This document shows, piece by piece, positions 54,685-64,000 of a DNA stretch of 64,000 bases. The stretch lies in assembly GCA_032358165.1 (NCBI GenBank), contig JAALGY010000019.1:434001-498000 (forward strand). The letters run 5' to 3'. A model generated the notes under the pieces. The model had not been told where the DNA came from, did not search any database, and saw only the letters and a program-made list of their open reading frames with translations. The translations under genes and the position numbers were made by a program. Source of the stretch: Diplosphaera chodatii. Its lineage: Eukaryota > Chlorophyta > Trebouxiophyceae > Prasiolales > Stichococcaceae. How positions within the stretch are numbered: position 1 is the stretch's first letter; every line of letters starts with the position of its first letter.

Positions 54685-57051
54685 GGAAGCAGTCAAGGAA
54701 GCTGAACTCAACTCTCAAGCGAAGGTCTCAGATCATGCAGACGGCCTCAGCCATGATGACCTGTCAGTCTCATTTGCACCTCTGCATGCGTCAAATTTAG
54801 ATGTAGCGGACTCGGAGTGGTTGCAGCGCCTAGTGCAGCAGGCTTGAATTGAGGGTGCCTTGCCAATCCAGCGGTGACTAGCCAAAGGGTGTCGGAACGC
54901 TTCATAAACTCGCCAAGCGCGTGTTGCTACCTCGCAACACGGTCTCAGTACATCTGTACCATTGCTGTGATACAAGGGGTCAGCTGCACGACGTGCGCTG
55001 ATAGGGCCTCCCCAGGAGGGTACCTGGCAGTCAGTACCAAACCGGGCTGCTGGGCGTGTTGCAGTCGATGGCGTGAAGCTCGGTGAACTTCCTCCAAACC
55101 TCGCTGCGGCTGACACAGGTCAGACCATCGAACGGACTTCTGCATGGCGCATGGCTTGTTGGCTGCAGCATGCGCCCACAGATTTCATCGTCAAGTGTTC
55201 TGGCTGTGTGTGCAGGACGGTAAACATGACTGCAGGGGATGACCCTGCCAATTGGGTGCACACAAATGGCGATCACCACGTGCGATGCATGCAGCTTCTG
55301 GAACGGCAACAACTGTATACACAGCGCTGCATGTTGCATGTTGGGGCGAATCCTTGCTGCTATAGCCTTATCTCCTGACAGCATCTCAACGCTACAAGTG
55401 AGCATGGTGCTGCACGCATCTATCAAGCTGCTGAAGGTTTCATGTATGTCAAAATGCTGTTGCAGGTTGAAGTAGCAAATGGTGGCGACCACATGGTACT
55501 AAGGTGCGCTCGTCAAACCTGCTAGTTGCTGCTCTAGGCACATGCACAAACTTTGGTCCTGTGTGGTGATGCCTTATTGCAACGAGCCTGCATGCAACGT
55601 GGTCCCTTGTATCCCTGCCTGTTCATGTGGTGTGCTGGCTGTGCAGCCTCGGCCAAAATGGCAATGGCTTGGGGCACTACGACACCGATAGCGAGGTCAC
55701 TGCCGACACCGACATAGTGCTCGGCGATGACGAAACAGATGCCCTCCTTGCCTACACTGGGATGTCCCGCGAGGAGATCAGCAAGCGGCTGAGAGACACC
55801 TTTGGCAGCACCTTCAGCAACAGCCACCCGCAGGAAGTGGACGGCCTGTGCAACATGGTATATGGCCAGCACTACATGGAGACACAGGAGGCCTCGCTGC
55901 AAATGATCCGCAACAGCAAGCCCGCGCTCATCAACAGTCACCATCTCTGCGGCATCTTCGCCCGCCTGCAGTGGCCCTGTAGCAGCTGCGGCACCTGTGG
56001 CCACACTGCCGACCACTGCCCAGCAAACAGCAGCGCAGCTGCAGCAACAGCAGACCCCTCTGAGGCTGGCGACGCAGCGAGCAAGTCCACTGGCGACAAG
56101 AAGGGAAACAAGAAGCGCTCGAAGAAGGCAGCAAAGGAGGCAGAGAAGGCCACTACAGCTGATGATGGCAGCAGCAGCATGGCAGACTACGAGGCAGGCG
56201 GTGCACTGACAGAGGGCGGCACATCTGGCATCAGCGATGCTGTTGAGCCTGCAGAGCGACGTGTCAGGGCCACGAGCAAGGCAGCTTCAGCGACTGCGCC
56301 ACAGCCGGCCGCAGAGTCCGTGGATGATGATGACGAGGATGAGGCAGCAGGCGGCGACGACGACCTCACATCACTGGTGTCGATGGTCACGCAGCTCAAA
56401 AGCAAAGCTGGCGCCAAGTCCGGGGTGACCATCCTGCCGCCGCCGGGTCTCAAGGATCCGCACCGTAGCACAAGCGCAGACGCCGCTGATGCAGCCTCGG
56501 TGCTCAGCAGCACCAACAGCGGGACAGTCGATGCTGCGAAGGATGTGGAGCAGACGCAGCAGGAGGGCGCCAAGCGTGGCCGCAGCCGTGGAGGCGCCGG
56601 CAAGAAACGAGGCGACACCGATGGCGAGCAGGTAACATGATGTTGTTTTGATATGTTTGATGCTGAAATTGTTTTGTGAGCTGCAACAGCCATTACTTGC
56701 AATTTGTGTTGCAGTTCACAAATGCTCACCCGGCTGTGTGCTGACCTGTCACGCCAGCAGAGCGTTTCGGCGCCAACGGACAGCAGGGCCATGAACGTTG
56801 TGCGGCCCGGCAGCAGCGCTGGATCCCAAGACACCCAGCAGCAGCAGCGCCGTGGTCGGCATGCTGACACTGAGTGCTTCAGGTGCGCTGTACCCTACTT
56901 CTATGCATGCTGCTTGGCACTTGATGAGGACAAGCTGCTTACATAATCCACACTGCCATACAGGTGCGGGCAGACTGGGCATATGAAGGCAGAATGCCCA
57001 AACGAGCCAGTGGACAGGCCCATCAACCGTCGTCAGCAGCCGCAGGCCCGT

Positions 57052-57085
<34 letters not shown>

Positions 57086-57583
57086 CACTGCGCCACCAGC
57101 AACAGCAGCAGCCGCCCGCGTCACCCAGCCGACAGGGGTACAGCGCCATGCACGACATTCACAGGTGTGCCATGCTGCTGCAGTGTCAGCAGATTCCCAT
57201 GCATGCATTCACCTGATGTGGTGCACGCTACGCACACCACTGGGGCCGTCAGCAGCACCCTGCGACTTGCACCTGCACATGACGCGACTCGCACATGAAC
57301 TCATCCAACAAGCGCTCACACGCTCTGCAGCGCGCTGGGCCATGCGCCGCCGCCGTCGCACACCCCGCAGCCGGGCGAATGGGCCAGCCAGGCGATGCGG
57401 CCCGGCTCGTCAGGCGCCGTCTCCGCAGACAGCGTGTGGGGCGTGCCGCCGGGGCTGCAGCAGCAGCAGCACATGCTGCCGCGGGAGGTGGCGGCTGCTC
57501 CGGAGGAGGACGATGACCTTTCGGACCTGCTGGGCAACCTGGGCGTCGAAAGTGCGCTGCTGTCCGCGAACACCAAGGCTTGA
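54685..57583 (+). CDS. Zinc-knuckle protein with Gln-rich and acidic regions (5' end uncertain)
   Basis: Family not recognised. Likely exons: one from 54685 (EAVKEAELNSQAKVSDHADG), one near 55062 (DGVKLGELPPNLAAADTG), 55467-55502 (VEVANGGDHMVL), and a long exon from about 55650 (GLGHYDTDSEVTADTDIVLG through DALLAYTGMSREEISKRLRD). The long exon contains the knuckle CSSCGTCGHTADHC and then Lys-rich and Asp/Glu-rich disordered stretches up to about 56632. Further exons hold SRQQSVSAPTDSRAMNVVRP and a second knuckle CFR/CGQTGHMKAEC split by an intron, followed by a run of 11 Gln. The last exon carries PEEDDDLSDLLGNLGVESAL and ends at 57583. An RNA- or single-strand-binding role is inferred from the knuckles. 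The links among the first three exons are only partly confirmed. A USP-like gene starts 68 bp downstream. Confidence 0.65.
57052..57081 (+). repeat. (CAG)10 microsatellite encoding polyglutamine
   Basis: Ten uninterrupted CAG codons followed by CAA lie just after the second zinc knuckle and code for 11 Gln. Such tracts are prone to length change. Confidence 0.9.
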
Positions 57584-57651
57584 AAGCGCCAGCATCTGCG
57601 GCTGGTTCACTCGGCAAAATCCATCCAGCAGAAAGTTGCCAGACACCTTGC

Positions 57652-60600
57652 ATGCCATGTTTGCTGCACCAAGATACATGCTTTGTCAGTCTCCTGACCT
57701 GCACACCGTCCGCCTGCACAGCGTCGGCGCCTGCAGCTGCGCCTTGGGGCGGCGCCGGCCAGGGCTGGAGCCCCATGACCGGCGCCTCGCCGCACCCGCT
57801 GCACCAGCCGCAGCAGCTGACCCCGGCGCAGGAGCGCGAGCGTCAGGAGCAGGAGGAGCTTGACGCGGCCCTGAAGGCGAGCATGGAGGACACGCGCGGC
57901 CGTGGTGGCAGCCCGCTGTACAGCGAGGCTCCCTCCGGCGGCAGGGCAGTGGCGGGCGCGGGAGCGGGCCTGGCCAACGACACCGGCGAGTACAACTGCT
58001 TCCTCAACGCCATCATCCAGGTGTGCGGGCCCCTGCAAAATGTCTATGCAGACTACATGGAACCGGCAGCTCAACAGCCCTTGCAGATATGCTCTCGGGT
58101 TTGGCTCTGCGCATCCACAATATGCTTGGACATTTCAGCGGTAGACTTGATGGCACTCGTGAGTCAAACAACAATCTGCCTTCGTGTCACCTGTGCAACC
58201 CATTCCCATGTATGCAGTGCGTGTGGCGCTGCCGCGATTTCAGAGAGGGCATCGTCAGCCTCGACCCTGACGAGCTGCCTGATGACGAGGGCAACCGTGA
58301 GTTTTGGTGGCCTCTCTGCATGCTGGGCCTTCGCCTGTCACTGCTGCATGCCACTGTGCCTGTGTCATGTGGTGAGCTTCACAGCGTGCTGATGCTGCAC
58401 ACCTGCCCCCGCATGGTTGCTAGCGTCAGGACAAGGCGCCCGACGGTCAGGACTGCAACTGCAGTCATTGTGGCAAGCGTCATAGGCCAAACGAACCGTG
58501 TCACTGAAGTGAGCTCACTCATTGAATGCAGCGCGCATCGTGCGGGAGCTGGTGCAGCTGTTCAGGGCGGTGGACGAGCAGCAGCGGGCCGACGCAGACT
58601 CGGATGAGATGCGCGCCGTCGTCTCGCCCAACGGCCTGCGCGAGGCGCTGTCGCACACTGCGGAGTTCAAGCTCGGTGAGTGCCTGGATCCTCCAGCGTG
58701 CTTCAACATGCAGCTGCTGCATGCACCGTGTTGCCATGCGCTCATGAGGCACTCCTCTCCCGCGTGCAGGCGAGATGAACGACGCGGCGGAGGTGCTCCG
58801 CATGCTGTACGACGCGCTGATTGACCAGGGCCACCGGGACATGGTCACCTCCTGCTTCGGGCTGGACATCCACGAGTCGGTCCGCTGCCGCCACTGCGAC
58901 CTGGAGACGCACGCGATCCGCTACACACAGTACTTCCAGGTGCAGTTGCCCAGCACCACATTGTACAACTGTGCCCATGCAAGGACAGTTGTGCTGCACC
59001 GTGAACAGCAGCAGACCATATTTCCAGAGCACATAGGAGCTACCTTGAGAAAGTGCAGTCAGGGTGCTGTAGCAGCATTGGTGCACCGTTCCACAGCACC
59101 GGTACGGCACATGCAACGCCCTTCTTCACACCCAGCAAGATGTCACCTTACCACAGATGTCCCAGTCCCAGCAGTACCACCGGGCGCAGCAGCGCAGGCG
59201 TGCATGTCACCGACTCCTGCACAGCCCCCAGATCTTAATGTGCCGTGTCGCTTGTTGCAGCAAGTGCCGGCGGCGTCGCTCCGCAAGGTGGCAGAGCAGG
59301 ACCCAGACAATGCGCTGGGCTACTACCTGGTCGCCATCGACAAGCAGACCAGGAAGACGTGCGACAAGGACGTGGGTGAGTAGCCGTTGCACCCGCTGCA
59401 GTTTCCTGACATGGCAGGAGCATTACCATTCTGCTGCCGTGGTTGCAATACACATCCTTTCGTAGAACAGAGGGATTCTGGCACAACCAACATTGACAGT
59501 CTGAGACTGTTGTACTTTCCGATGTAAAACATTTCTGCTGAGTGTGTTGCATGTTTGTTGATGTTCTGGGCCATGCACGCACAGGCGGCTGCGGGCGGCC
59601 GAACCAGGTCGGGCACCGGGTTCAGGGCGTGGCGCCAAAAGTCTTCTCCATCGAGCTCGCATGGCAAACCAACCAGGTACTGCATTATCGGCCTGTATGA
59701 GGCCTCTGCCAGGCGTGCACGGCTGTCAGCCCGTGAAAAAGTGATGGAAACCAGTGCAACCGTCGCCTGCAACGGCGTCTGTCTGGCACTCTGGCATCTG
59801 TGCTGTGGATGCATCTGACATGCTGCAACGATGCGACAGGAGACGGCAGAGGACATCGCAGAGACGCTCAGCGTGGTGGACCTCTTCCTAGACCCCTGTG
59901 CGTCCTCCTGCTCAGCTGTCATGCACAGTGCCGCATAGACATTGCATGCGGTCTGCTACACATTGCAACGGTGCCCTGTCCTGAGGAGCGCCCTCACTGG
60001 GGAGTCGACTGTGTCACATGTGTACACCATATATATGTGTACAGTTATTGAAGTCCGCCGTGCACTTTGGTGCTGATGGTTCGCGTCGATGTGGTTGGCT
60101 GCAGCACAAAGATACCAGGCGCTGCAGCCCAAGCGCCAGCGGCTGGTGGCCATGGTGTGCTACTATGGCCAGCACTACATGGCCTTCGTACTGGTGCGCT
60201 CCAGTCTGAGCGCTGTTATGAGTATGCAGTTGTTCTTTGTCTGGGTTGCAGTTGGGTTGTTTGTCTGGATTGCACACGACAAAATCCTGCCTGCCGTAGT
60301 GTACATGATGGCCTATTGCACTCTTTCAGGTGAAGCCGCCTGGCAATGCATCTGGGCCCGGCGACTGGCTGCTGCTGGACGATGCCAATGCCACCGAGGT
60401 GCGCCGCCCTGGAACCCTGGTGTACTGCTGCTTTGGGCCTCGCAGCACTGTATGTCAGAACGCGACCACAAGCCATGGCAACCACACGTGCGGCAGCAGG
60501 GTGCTCATGCATGCAGAAGCCCGAGTGATCATGCACTGATGGGACGGCTGCTGACTTCGTGCGCAGGTGGGTGACTGGGACGCGGTGCTGGACAAGTGCA

Positions 60601-60653
60601 AGGCGGGCCGCATCCAGCCGTCCGTGCTGCTTTACGAGGACACCCAGAGCTGA
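57652..60653 (+). CDS. USP53/54-like ubiquitin carboxyl-terminal hydrolase
   Basis: This resembles the plant UBP-related family and human USP53/54, a peptidase C19 branch often called inactive in plants. The first in-frame ATG is 57652; another is at 57775. An N-terminal Gln/Ala region contains a UIM-like helix (RQEQEELDAALKASMEDTRG). The domain follows: GLANDTGEYNCFLNAIIQ (Cys box), CVWRCRDFREGIVSLDPDEL, RIVRELVQLFRAVDEQQRAD, SPNGLREALSHTAEFKLG, EMNDAAEVLRMLYDALIDQG, DIHESVRCRHCDLETHAIRY (first CxxC), QVPAASLRKVAEQDPDNALG, KTCDKDVGGCGRPNQVG (second zinc site), ETAEDIAETLSVVDLFLDP, RLVAMVCYYGQHYMAFVLV (His box), DWLLLDDANATEVGDWDAVL and QPSVLLYEDTQS. Cys, His and an Asp/Asn candidate are all visible, so activity is possible. 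Ten or so exon joins agree in phase. Confidence 0.88.
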
Positions 60654-61441
60654 GCGGGGTCCTGGAGTGGGGACGTCCGCCCGCAGCTCACATGCGCAGC
60701 AACAGCGCCTGTGCAGCCTGGGCAGCTTGGCAGCTTGGCAGCAGAATGCTGCACAGCGAGTGCTGAAGGGCTCAGGAAAAGGCAACACTGACAAAGCGGC
60801 TGCAGTGCGACGCCAGCGCTGCAGGTCTGCAGCCATGGCACGTTTGCCTGCTGGGCCTCCGTGGCAGTGACTGCATGGGTCTTGCGCTCTGGCCCAGTGT
60901 CATACTTCAGAGGATAATGGCGAACAACGCAAGGAACAGGAATGCAGCATGTCGGATGCATGGGTCGTTTCGTCATCAGACAGCCAAGAGTAAGTCGACG
61001 GATCAGAGGACAGTGCGCAGGGGTTTCGGTGGTCATGATGTCGATGATGGCACAGCTTGTCATTGCTTGCTGATACCAAAGGCGCATGGGGAAATACAAG
61101 CTTTACCAGCATGGCAACTGTCGAAGAACGGAGGGCTCAGCACAACTTCAGGGACACTGCTCCACTCCTACTCTCATTACATTCGGGACTTCCTCCACAT
61201 GGTTGCCTGCCTGCTGATGCTGACATGGAAGTTCACCCCGCTGATGATGTCAAAATTTTCAAAATCTGCTAGCTGCGCAGGACCCAGTGTCGATCCAGAT
61301 GCTACAGAGTGCAGTGCTGACTGAGCTCCGAGCAACCTCAATCCACAGGCAAATGCAGCGCACCCCGCCTCCCCAAGTCGTTTGTCAGGCCAACACTGGC
61401 GGGATGCGCTGCGTCACAGAACACGCCCCCCTTCTCAACGG
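60654..61441. other. 3' intergenic region between convergent USP-like and nuclease genes
   Basis: About 790 bases between convergent stops. Open frames on both strands lack splice or composition support, and no RNA gene or repeat was seen. Confidence 0.45.
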
Positions 61442-63373
61442 CTATCTGGCGGGCCGCCAGCCTGCAGCCTGCGCGTCTGCCTCAGAACAGAAGTAACGCT
61501 CGCCGTTTCGCCCGTTGATGCGTGTCGACACATACGACCGTGTGCCCGGCATGTGGTAGATCTTCTCGCCTCTCGCCGTGACGTTGCCTGCGAATGGCCA
61601 CACCACAAGGCATCTGTTGCTGCATAAGGAAGCTTTGTGCTGTCTGTGTGCTGGAGCTACAGCAGCTTTACGTGGAGCGCAACAAGATGCACACCTTTGA
61701 TCAGGAGGTTGGGGCACTTCGTGTCCCAGGGCTTGCCCTGCTGGATGCCGCTGATCACGTCTGCAGCACCAGGCTGATCGGCGCCAGAATTGCCATTGGT
61801 GGCTGCTGCATTGGGAGCTGCGAGCCCATTGCCTGCTTCCCTGCTGCCTGATGTGGCCTCGCCGCCATCGCTGCTGCCAGTTTCTCTGCTGCTCTGTGAG
61901 CTGGCTATGCTGACCGCGGTATCACTGCCGGCGTTGCTGCTGCTGTTGTTCTTCGCCGCGAAACCGGGCGCCGGCCGTGAGCGTCCGAGGCTGGCGTCGA
62001 CTGTCGGGCCGCGCTGGCGCCCCAACGACTGCTCGAGCTGCTCGATCTGCATAGGGCGTGCTGCAACGTGTGGCATTAGACATCCCTGGACATCACTTGG
62101 ATCGTCTGCACGAGCTGCGCCTTGTTGCAGCACACCACACGGTTGCGTCAGCAACAGCGCAGGCACCTTGCGCTCCTTACGCCAGTTGGCCGGTATGTCA
62201 AAGGCCCCTGCCCAGATGCCGCGCTTGGCTGCTTTCGCAGCATCCTCGGCCGCCACATAGTCCGATGAGTACTCCCTGCATCACACGGCAAGAAGGTCTG
62301 TAAGTCCGCCACAAGTGCAGGCAACCCAGCCGACCAGTGTGCTGCTGTCAACCTTATAAAGACCCGCAGTGCGGTGCAGCAGGCAGCAGCCCACCGGTAG
62401 GCCACGGCCAGGCCGTTGTCGACCAGCCACCGGTTGATCTCCACCTCATCCGTGCGGCAGACGGCCACCTACCAGAGTGCATGTTGTGAACATGAGCTTC
62501 GTGGACAGAACAAATGGTATTGGACCCCGCTCGAGCATTGCAACCACATCTGCAGCGCATTTGCTCATCAAGTACATCCATGAAACCACATGCAGAGCGA
62601 GCGCACCTTGCGGTTGTATTGGTCGGTGGCTTTCGTCTCACACCGCACTCCCGACTGCCCAACCTTGGCCTGCAGAAGCTCCGTCGCTCTCTGACCTGTG
62701 CAGTTCACCACATGATGTTAAGCCTGGAAGTCACGATGCAGGCACAGTACAGCATACACGGGTGAAGGGTCCCCATCACTAGTGGCACAGCGTGGCAGTG
62801 CCTGAGAAACCAGCAGCATGAGACTATGTTCACCACAAAGGTACTGGCTGCCGTCTGCTGCTTGGCACGACTGCTTGCTCTCCGGCGCGTCTATGCCAAA
62901 GAGCCGCACCTTGTTGCCATCAACCTGAGAAACAGTATCCGATGTTGTTGGATCCTGCTCAGATGAATACAGCGGCACACCGGCGAGCCCATCTCTGAGA
63001 AAGCACTGTGTCCCAGTCGATCTGGCACGCTCGACTGACCACGAGCGTGTCACCGTCGACGATGCGCGGCACGCCCTGGAAGCTGTCTGCCGCCGCCGCT
63101 GCAGCTGCCGGCGGCACGCAGGCCAGGGACAGCATGAGCACGGCAGCTGCTGCACGCTGCGCCAGACCCTGCGCCGATCACGGGAAGGTGCATCAATCCA
63201 GTGAGGCAGCCCTCATTTGTGACTTCATATCACTCGTACTAGCATGCCATTGCCACGGCGAGCAGTGAATCCTGTGAAAGCGCCGCCTGCGCCTGCACCT
63301 GCGGCAGGGCCTTGCGCTGAGCGCCTGTACGCACACTCGGCAGATCCGGCGAGCTGCAACTGAGCAGTGGCAT
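61442..63373 (-). CDS. Staphylococcal-nuclease-like protein with organelle/lumen-type leader
   Basis: It is probably a Ca2+-dependent nuclease. The start at 63373 (MPLLSCSSPDLPSVRTGAQR, a Ser/Arg-rich stretch) is joined in phase to an exon at 63168 with the hydrophobic run AAAAVLMLSLACVPPAAAAA. SNase exons follow: GVPRIVDGDTLVV (metal Asp), VDGNKVRLFGIDAPESKQS (Arg, Asp and Glu of the active site), GQRATELLQAKVGQSGVRCE, KATDQYNRK/VAVCRTDEVE (second active Arg), INRWLVDNGLAVAYR and EYSSDYVAAEDAAKAAKRGI with WAGAFDIPANWRKERK. All catalytic residues known from the S. aureus enzyme appear present. A disordered Ser/Ala/Asn-rich linker of about 110 residues leads to a C-terminal domain NVTARGEKIYHMPGTRSYVS with GERYFCSEADAQAAGWRPAR, a module also found after SNase domains in bacteria. 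A cyanobacterial or other bacterial source is possible but not shown. Confidence 0.92.
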
Positions 63374-64000
63374 TATGACCCGTTGCCAGCGGAAGTGCTT
63401 TACTGGTGAAGCACGGCAGGGATTGCACGCATGGGCACGACGGCGCAACCATGCATGCTGCACAGCAGGGCTCTGGGCGAAGCAAACTGCATGTACCATG
63501 CCTACACCAACATGCAGATTGCGGACACGCTTGGATCAATCAGCTTGAAGTTTGCAAACCTGAAACTACACGGGTGAAATGCTCCGCGTGTCGGGGTGTC
63601 CTTGCATGCACCGCTGGCACATCGTCAGCCCCAAGACGGATGCTGCTTCATGCAGCCAAACCCACTTGCACAGTTGCACTCTCGCGGCCTGCAGCTGATC
63701 TGCTGAGTCATTGATCCGTCCTGTGCTGCCAGACATTCGCGAAGCGCACAATTGCTTGTGTCGCTGCACCACATATATAGGATTGCACTGGGTGCTGCCC
63801 CAGTGCTAGTTGTAAGGACGTGCAGCTTTCTGTGAATACTGCTGATCGGCACGATATAGAGCGTTTGCCGCTGCCGTTCCACAGCTGCATGAACATTCTG
63901 CACCCCTCTTTGCGCACGGCTGCCTGCATGTCGAATCCTGCTGCTGCTGCGCCAAAAGTGCAGAGAGCGGCTGCAGCGGCTGCAGGGCACACAACGCACA
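63374..64000. other. Right-edge stretch, possibly the end of another minus-strand gene
   Basis: Minus-strand frames near 63.85-63.99 kb contain a protein-like piece (FDMQAAVRKEGCRMFMQLWN), but the frame, splice sites and family cannot be settled because the window ends. The nuclease promoter should also lie here. Confidence 0.3.

Noticed and set aside
60875..61330. Plus- and minus-strand frames after the USP-like gene
   Set aside because: Short, overlapping on both strands, without splice sites in phase or conserved motifs. This is most likely untranslated sequence of the two convergent genes.

Overview
This is nuclear DNA from a eukaryotic green alga (Chlorophyta, probably a core chlorophyte; I cannot name the genus). 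The evidence is threefold. Protein-coding genes are broken into many short exons by small GT-AG introns. Base composition is GC-rich, with frequent TGCAG and CAG words. The gene content mixes plant/plastid functions (a thylakoid TatA/Tha4 translocase subunit, KDO-8-phosphate synthase, a kinesin-12, a plant-type USP53/54-like protein) with general eukaryotic housekeeping genes. I saw no transposon, retroelement coding domain, tRNA, rRNA or CRISPR array. Gene models below were built by hand from reading frames, splice sites and phase agreement. The given start and end are the outer coding limits and include introns.

Layout, left to right. 1-4648 (+): a zinc-knuckle protein with degenerate helical-looking repeats (left end cut off), then an unrecognised protein that might be its 3' continuation. 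5509-13143 (-): a very large unrecognised Gln-rich gene with an intron-split zinc knuckle and a C-terminal region that could be a degenerate ubiquitin-protease fold. 14107-19754 (-): the TFIIH helicase XPB. 20098-20844 (+): TatA/Tha4. 21144-22804 (-): SKP1. 23144-27736 (-): an IGHMBP2/SMUBP2-type helicase with its R3H domain at the N-terminus. 28216-29876 (-): a D-cysteine desulfhydrase/ACC-deaminase-like PLP enzyme. 30355-32600 (+): KdsA. 33065-42040 (-): kinesin-12. 42713-46555 (+): a coiled-coil protein, divergent from the kinesin. 47058-47618 (+): an intronless UBE2H-type E2. 48076-49340 (-): an ankyrin-repeat protein. 50123-52830 (+): the autophagy protease ATG4. 53214-54101 (+): ribosomal protein eS26. 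54685-57583 (+): a second zinc-knuckle protein, followed after only 68 bp by a USP53/54-like protein at 57652-60653 (+). 61442-63373 (-): a staphylococcal-nuclease-like protein with a leader that looks bipartite (plastid/thylakoid lumen).

The genes do not form one pathway. Several touch ubiquitin (SKP1, the UBE2H-type E2, the USP-like protein, possibly the large 5.5-13 kb gene) and three carry CCHC zinc knuckles, but nothing shows that these groupings are functional. The strongest unusual points are: GC-AG introns confirmed by homology, an exon-duplicated acidic tail on XPB, the R3H-first helicase, the tight zinc-knuckle/USP tandem that could be dicistronic, loss of one cysteine in each CxxC pair of eS26, a lumen-type leader on a secreted-type nuclease, and a zinc-knuckle protein whose repeats I cannot place in a family.
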